From the NCBI GenBank assembly GCA_046597185.1, contig JBKJLF010000290.1, positions 1 to 9,955 of the forward strand: a stretch of 9,955 nucleotides of DNA, in the 5' to 3' direction. The notes beneath the pieces are model-generated. The model had not been told where the DNA came from. It did not search any database and saw nothing but the letters and a program-made list of their open reading frames with translations. Below are positions 6,313-9,955 of the stretch, one piece after another; positions within the stretch are counted from its first letter, which is position 1; each line of letters begins with the position of its first letter. Both the position numbers and the translations under genes were made by a program. The DNA is from CAMBDR01 sp046597185. Its GTDB lineage: Bacteria > Pseudomonadota > Gammaproteobacteria > Burkholderiales > Burkholderiaceae_D.

Positions 6313-7203
6313 ATGCACTTCGATCCCTCGGTATTTTTTAATCAAATTCTGTCAGGCCTGTCTACCGCGATGTTGTTGTTTATCGCGGCAGCGGGTTTGT
6401 CCCTGGTGTTTGGGGTGCTGCGGCTGCTTAACTTTGCGCACGGTTCGTTTTACATGCTGGGGGCATTTCTGACCTGGCAAATTAATACCAAACTCGGTGG
6501 CGGTGAGGGCGTTTTTTGGCTCTCGGTATTGCTGGCGGCATTGAGTGTTGCGCTCATCGCTGCCATCATTGAAATGACGATATTCAAGCATTTATATGGC
6601 CGCCCCGAGCTGATTCAACTTTTGTTTACTTATGCCTTGGTGTTGTTGACTGGCGATGCGGTGAAATGGATTTGGGGGTCGCAACAGGTGAGTTTATCGC
6701 GCCCGGATTCCTTGGTCGGTTCGTTTAATATGGGTAGCGTGATTTTGCCCTACTACAATCTCTTTTTGTTATGCGCTGGTTTTGGCACCGCCTTGCTGCT
6801 ATGGCTGTTGATGCAAAAAACCCGCATCGGCATGATGGTGCGTGCCGCTGCTACCGACCGGGAAATGCTGCAATTGCTCGGGGTGCGGGTCAAGGTGGTG
6901 TACACCTCGGTGTTTGCAGCCAGCGCGTTTTTGGCGGGTCTGGCGGGTGCGCTGGTGTCACCCACCCAATCGATTGTGCCGGGCATGGATGGGGATGTCA
7001 TTATTTCCCTGTTCATTATTGTGGTGATCGGCGGCATGGGCTCGGTTTGGGGGGCGCTGCTGGGTTCGATTATTTATGGCATTACCCTGGCTTTTGGCAT
7101 CATGTGGTTTCCGCAGTTTTCATTGTTTGCGGTGGCAGGGTTGATGGTGGTCATTTTAATTTTTCGCCCACAAGGCTTGGTTGGTGAGGTACAGACGCGA
7201 TGA
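6313..7203 (+). CDS. LivH-type ABC transporter permease
   Basis: A 296-residue inner-membrane permease, one of two different subunits forming the channel of a Liv-type (HAAT) importer. It shows the family's signatures: GLSLVFGVLRLLNFAHGSFYMLGAFL in the N-terminal third, the cytoplasmic loop RAAATDREMLQLLGVRV that contacts the ATPases, ASAFLAGLAGALVSP, and IGGMGSVWGALLGSI followed by a last helix and the typical end FRPQGLVGE. About eight hydrophobic segments are visible. Length is close to E. coli LivH (308). It starts 10 bp after the binding-protein stop and its TGA overlaps the next ATG by 4 bp. Which compound passes through cannot be read from this subunit. Confidence 0.93.
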   Translation: MHFDPSVFFNQILSGLSTAMLLFIAAAGLSLVFGVLRLLNFAHGSFYMLGAFLTWQINTKLGGGEGVFWLSVLLAALSVALIAAIIEMTIFKHLYGRPELIQLLFTYALVLLTGDAVKWIWGSQQVSLSRPDSLVGSFNMGSVILPYYNLFLLCAGFGTALLLWLLMQKTRIGMMVRAAATDREMLQLLGVRVKVVYTSVFAASAFLAGLAGALVSPTQSIVPGMDGDVIISLFIIVVIGGMGSVWGALLGSIIYGITLAFGIMWFPQFSLFAVAGLMVVILIFRPQGLVGEVQTR

Positions 7204-8174
7204 AACAACATCCTGTAGCAACAACACTGACGCTGATCGCCATTGCGCTGATCTTTTTGCCAGCCTACGGTTCCAGCAATTATCTTAATTTTTCCACGCT
7301 GGCCCTGATTACCGCGCTACTGGCCATCAGCCTGAACCTGCTGGTTGGCTATGGCGGCATGGTGTCGTTTGGTCATGCTGCCTATTTTGGCACCGGGGCC
7401 TATGGTTGTGCCTTGCTGATGAAGCTACTGCACTGGCCATTTTTATTGGCCCTGCCAGTGTCAACCTTGATCACCGTGGCCATTGCCCTGTTTGCCGGTT
7501 ATTTTTGCGTGCAACTGACCAAGGTCTATTTTTCCATGCTGACGCTGGCGTTTGGTGAAATTGTGTATGCGCTGTGTTTTCGCTGGAATGATTTGACCGG
7601 GGGCGATCAGGGTTTAACCGGCATCCCCTTCCCGGATTTCCAATTTTTGCGCAGTTTTTCGGCGCTTAAAGACAGCACCGATGTGCAATTGTTCTTTTAT
7701 TTGGTGCTGCTGATCGTGTCTATTTGTACTGCATTGGCCTTCATCATTATTCGCTCACCGTTTGGTCGCTGTCTGGTCGCGGCGCGCGAAAATCCGCAAC
7801 GCTGCGTCTTCATTGGTTTGAATGTGCATGCGATTCAACTTACCGCTTTTGCCATCGCTGCCGCCCTGGCCAGTGTGGCCGGTAGCCTGTTTGCTATTTA
7901 CAGCCGGATTATTTCGCCTGAGTTGGTGCACCATAGCCGGGGGGCCGAGATTTTGATTATGGTCTTGCTCGGCGGCAGTGGCAGCTTTTGGGGGCCAGCC
8001 ATTGGTGCCACGGTATTGTTGTGGTTGCATCAGGAAAGCACGTCCTATACCGAATATTGGGGTGCGATTCTGGGTTTGATTTTGGCTGTTCTGACCCTGG
8101 CTTTGCCCGATGGTTTGGCGGGAATCGGGGCGATGCTGAAGCGTCAACTGAGCAGCAAAAAGGAGACAGCATGA
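7200..8174 (+). CDS. LivM-type ABC transporter permease
   Basis: A 324-residue inner-membrane permease, the second channel subunit. Family signatures are ISLNLLVGYGGMVSFGHAAY near residues 43-65, KVYFSMLTLAFGEIVYAL, the TGGDQGLTGIP loop near residue 137, the ATPase-contacting loop RSPFGRCLVAARENPQR, and LLGGSGSFWGPAIGA near residue 258. E. coli LivM is longer (425) because of an N-terminal extension that many family members, including this one, lack. The start overlaps the livH-type stop as ATGA, with a weak GAGG about 10 nt upstream, so translation probably depends on coupling. The stop overlaps the next gene in the same way. Confidence 0.93.
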   Translation: MKQHPVATTLTLIAIALIFLPAYGSSNYLNFSTLALITALLAISLNLLVGYGGMVSFGHAAYFGTGAYGCALLMKLLHWPFLLALPVSTLITVAIALFAGYFCVQLTKVYFSMLTLAFGEIVYALCFRWNDLTGGDQGLTGIPFPDFQFLRSFSALKDSTDVQLFFYLVLLIVSICTALAFIIIRSPFGRCLVAARENPQRCVFIGLNVHAIQLTAFAIAAALASVAGSLFAIYSRIISPELVHHSRGAEILIMVLLGGSGSFWGPAIGATVLLWLHQESTSYTEYWGAILGLILAVLTLALPDGLAGIGAMLKRQLSSKKETA

Positions 8175-8917
8175 CCCAAACGCTTTCGGTGAGTAATTTG
8201 TCGGTGACGTTTTCCGGCTTCAAAGCCATTACCGATGTCTCGTTTACGATGGATGAAGGGTCGATTTACTCGGTCATTGGCCCCAATGGCGCAGGTAAAT
8301 CGACACTGTTTAATTTGATTACGGGCTTGAATAAACCGGATCAGGGCAAGGTGATGTGTTTTGGTGAAGATATTAGCGCCTGGTCGCCGCAAAAGCGTTG
8401 CCATCGCGGCATGGGGCGCTCATTTCAACGCTCGAATATTTTCCCTGCACTCACCGTGTTTGAAAACATTCAGACCGCCATGATTTCACACAAACGTGAA
8501 ACCTGGCGTTTTTTGAAACCACTGGGCAAACAACATCGCGATGAAGTGATGCGTTTGCTGGAAGAAGTGGAATTGGCCGACAAGGTCGATTGTAAAGTTA
8601 CCGAACTGTCGCACGGCAACCAGCGCCAACTGGAACTGGCGATTGCCTTGGCACTGGAGCCGAAGTTGCTGTTGCTGGATGAACCGACGGCGGGCATGTC
8701 GGTTTCTGAAACCCGGCATTGCGTGGAATTGTTGCAAAAGCTGGTCAACAATCATCATATTAAATTGCTCTTGACCGAACATGATATGGATGTGGTATTT
8801 GGCATTTCGGATCGCATCATGGTTTTGTGTATGGGTAAAAACATTGCCATTGGTACGCCAGCGGAAATTCGTGCCAGCGATATTGTGCGGGAAACCTATT
8901 TGGGGAGTGAAGCATGA
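8171..8917 (+). CDS. LivG-type ABC transporter ATP-binding protein
   Basis: A 248-residue cytoplasmic ATPase that powers uptake together with the LivF-type subunit. Walker A is GPNGAGKST (residues 37-45), the Q-loop glutamine is about residue 86 (GRSFQRSNIFP, a LivG hallmark), the signature motif is LSHGNQRQ (146-153), Walker B is LLLLDEP with D170 and E171, and the switch His is H204 (LLTEHD). A divergent signature (LSHGNQ in place of LSGGQ) is usual for LivG. The ATG at 8171 was chosen because AAGGAG lies 5 nt upstream and it forms an ATGA overlap with livM. The frame is open further upstream, but only inside livM. All nucleotide-binding residues look intact. Confidence 0.93.
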   Translation: MTQTLSVSNLSVTFSGFKAITDVSFTMDEGSIYSVIGPNGAGKSTLFNLITGLNKPDQGKVMCFGEDISAWSPQKRCHRGMGRSFQRSNIFPALTVFENIQTAMISHKRETWRFLKPLGKQHRDEVMRLLEEVELADKVDCKVTELSHGNQRQLELAIALALEPKLLLLDEPTAGMSVSETRHCVELLQKLVNNHHIKLLLTEHDMDVVFGISDRIMVLCMGKNIAIGTPAEIRASDIVRETYLGSEA

Positions 8918-9624
8918 GCGCGCCGTTATGCGAATTGATATCTGTCTCGGCCGGTTATGGGCTGTCGATTGTATTGTCTGATGTGTCGATGAAAATCATG
9001 AGTGGCGAGTGCATTGGCTTATTGGGCAGAAATGGCGTCGGCAAAACCACCACGATGCGCGTGATTGCGGGCTTGAACAAGCTCGAAAGCGGCCATCTGG
9101 AATTTAACGGTACTTCAATCGATCACCATGACATTGATGCCCGCGCCCGTCTGGGGATTGGTTTGGTGCCGGAGGACCGGCGTATCATTCCTGACTTGAC
9201 GGTGCTGGACAACCTCAAGGTCGCGGCTCGCCCCGGCCCCACGGGTAATGACTGGACGGTGGAGCGTGCGTTTGATTTATTTCCCGATCTGAAGCCGCAT
9301 AGCGCCCGGTTGGGTGGTTTTTTATCGGGCGGACAACAGCAAATGCTGACCATTGCCCGCACCCTGGTCACCAATCCACGCTTGCTGTTGCTCGATGAGC
9401 CGTCAGAAGGTTTGGCTCCGTTGATTGTGGAAAACCTGCGCCAACAAATTGCTGCCTTGAAAGAATCGGGCCTGACCATTTTACTAGCTGAACAACATAT
9501 CAACTTTACGCTGTCGCTATCGAATCGCTTGTATGTGCTGGAACAAGGCCATATTCGTTTTTCCGGCACGCCGAGCGAGTTTTCTGCTGATCCAAGCATA
9601 CAAGAAAGGTATTTATTCGTATGA
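8914..9624 (+). CDS. LivF-type ABC transporter ATP-binding protein
   Basis: A 236-residue cytoplasmic ATPase, partner of the LivG-type subunit. Walker A is GRNGVGKTT (residues 38-46), the conserved LivF stretch GIGLVPEDRRIIPDLTV is near residue 81, the signature is LSGGQQQ (137-143), Walker B is LLLLDEP (157-163), and the switch His is H185 (LLAEQH). It ends with a typical short C-terminus (ERYLFV), one residue before an overlapping start. The ATGA overlap with livG and a GGAG 6 nt upstream support the start. The next gene begins inside its stop codon, which ties the transporter directly to that gene. Confidence 0.94.
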   Translation: MSAPLCELISVSAGYGLSIVLSDVSMKIMSGECIGLLGRNGVGKTTTMRVIAGLNKLESGHLEFNGTSIDHHDIDARARLGIGLVPEDRRIIPDLTVLDNLKVAARPGPTGNDWTVERAFDLFPDLKPHSARLGGFLSGGQQQMLTIARTLVTNPRLLLLDEPSEGLAPLIVENLRQQIAALKESGLTILLAEQHINFTLSLSNRLYVLEQGHIRFSGTPSEFSADPSIQERYLFV

Positions 9625-9955
9625 GTGATGACAATGATACCCCTTCGCGCCCAAGGCCATTGCCACCCCGCGCCCAACGCTGGGGCGCGGTTTTGGCACC
9701 CGAGGTGAAACAATATTTTGTCGCCTGTTATGGGGTGCAAATTAAAGATGGGCCCAATGCCGCAAAGGCTTTGCAACAGTCGGCATTTTTTAAATGGGTC
9801 GATATGGCCAGCACCTCGCGTTATGCGCCCGGCGCGTCCGACCATTCACGCTATGTCGATGGGCAAGGTTTTTTATGCCATGTGTATATGTGTTATTGGA
9901 CTAATGAAACACGCTTTAAAAATTGGTGTGACGAGAAGAGTTATCTTGGTTTTTG
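9621..9955 (+). CDS. Haem-containing aldoxime dehydratase family protein (phenylacetaldoxime dehydratase-like), 3' partial
   Basis: The ATG at 9621 overlaps the livF-type stop as ATGA and the frame stays open to the window end, giving 111 codons. The N-terminus is Pro/Arg-rich (RPRPLPPRAQRWGAVLAPE), then comes YFVACYGVQIKDGP near residues 32-45 and SRYVDGQGFLCHVYMCYW near residues 81-98, followed by ETRFKNW. These fit the conserved pattern I recall for aldoxime dehydratases (Oxd): a Gly-Val-Gln strand early, then His-x-Ile/Val-Asp-x-Gln-Gly, an aliphatic strand and Gly/Cys-Tyr-Trp, then a Trp. Family members are about 350 residues cytosolic haem enzymes that dehydrate R-CH=NOH to nitriles. 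The haem-binding His and catalytic His/Arg/Ser lie in the second half, outside the window. No other family fits as well; the substrate is unknown. Its ribosome site (GAAAGG, 11 nt away) is weak, consistent with translational coupling. Confidence 0.75.
   Translation, partial: MSDDNDTPSRPRPLPPRAQRWGAVLAPEVKQYFVACYGVQIKDGPNAAKALQQSAFFKWVDMASTSRYAPGASDHSRYVDGQGFLCHVYMCYWTNETRFKNWCDEKSYLGF

Noticed and set aside
7988..8170. Upstream extension of the livG-type frame inside livM
   Set aside because: The extra residues have no family similarity, and the ATG at 8171 has a strong ribosome site and the usual ATGA overlap.
9123..9845. Long open frame on the - strand across livF and the next gene
   Set aside because: It is antisense to two well-supported genes, has no recognisable domain, and is composition-driven.

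Overview
The window looks like chromosomal DNA from a Gram-negative bacterium, most likely a betaproteobacterium near Burkholderiales/Oxalobacteraceae. The grounds are a tripartite-type RND efflux pump, a DUF485–ActP acetate-uptake pair, a five-gene Liv-type ABC transporter with a periplasmic binding protein, roughly balanced base composition, and strong AAGGAG-type ribosome binding sites. The taxonomic placement is an inference from gene style, not from a marker gene.

Layout. (1) Positions 1-2168, + strand: the C-terminal two thirds of an MdtB/MdtC-type RND efflux permease; its 5' end lies outside the window. (2) Its last codons contain a perfect 12-bp inverted repeat, which reads as a terminator for the convergent gene on the - strand. 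A perfect 16-bp tandem duplication sits at the stop codon of that gene. (3) Positions 2198-4426, - strand: a two-gene operon, a DUF485 (YjcH-like) small membrane protein followed by an ActP-like sodium:solute symporter. The symporter carries an extra Lys/Gln/Glu/Ala-rich segment of about 60 residues. (4) Positions 4427-5081: a divergent, AT-rich intergenic region of about 655 bp with several inverted repeats, a 10-bp palindrome and one weak 44-codon small ORF. (5) Positions 5082-9624, + strand: a tightly coupled livK-livH-livM-livG-livF type transporter operon with 4-bp ATGA overlaps at every junction after livH. (6) From 9621 to the window end, again through an ATGA overlap: the first 111 codons of a protein that I read as a haem-containing aldoxime dehydratase (phenylacetaldoxime dehydratase family).

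How the genes fit together. The - strand operon probably takes up acetate or related short monocarboxylates. The + strand operon pairs a high-affinity uptake system with an enzyme that would dehydrate aldoximes (R-CH=N-OH) to nitriles. The binding protein appears to lack the Glu that holds the ligand's alpha-amino group in E. coli LivJ. I therefore infer that this transporter imports an aldoxime, nitrile or related compound rather than a branched-chain amino acid. That coupling is the most interesting point in the window. The active-site residues of the dehydratase and any downstream nitrilase or nitrile hydratase lie beyond position 9955.
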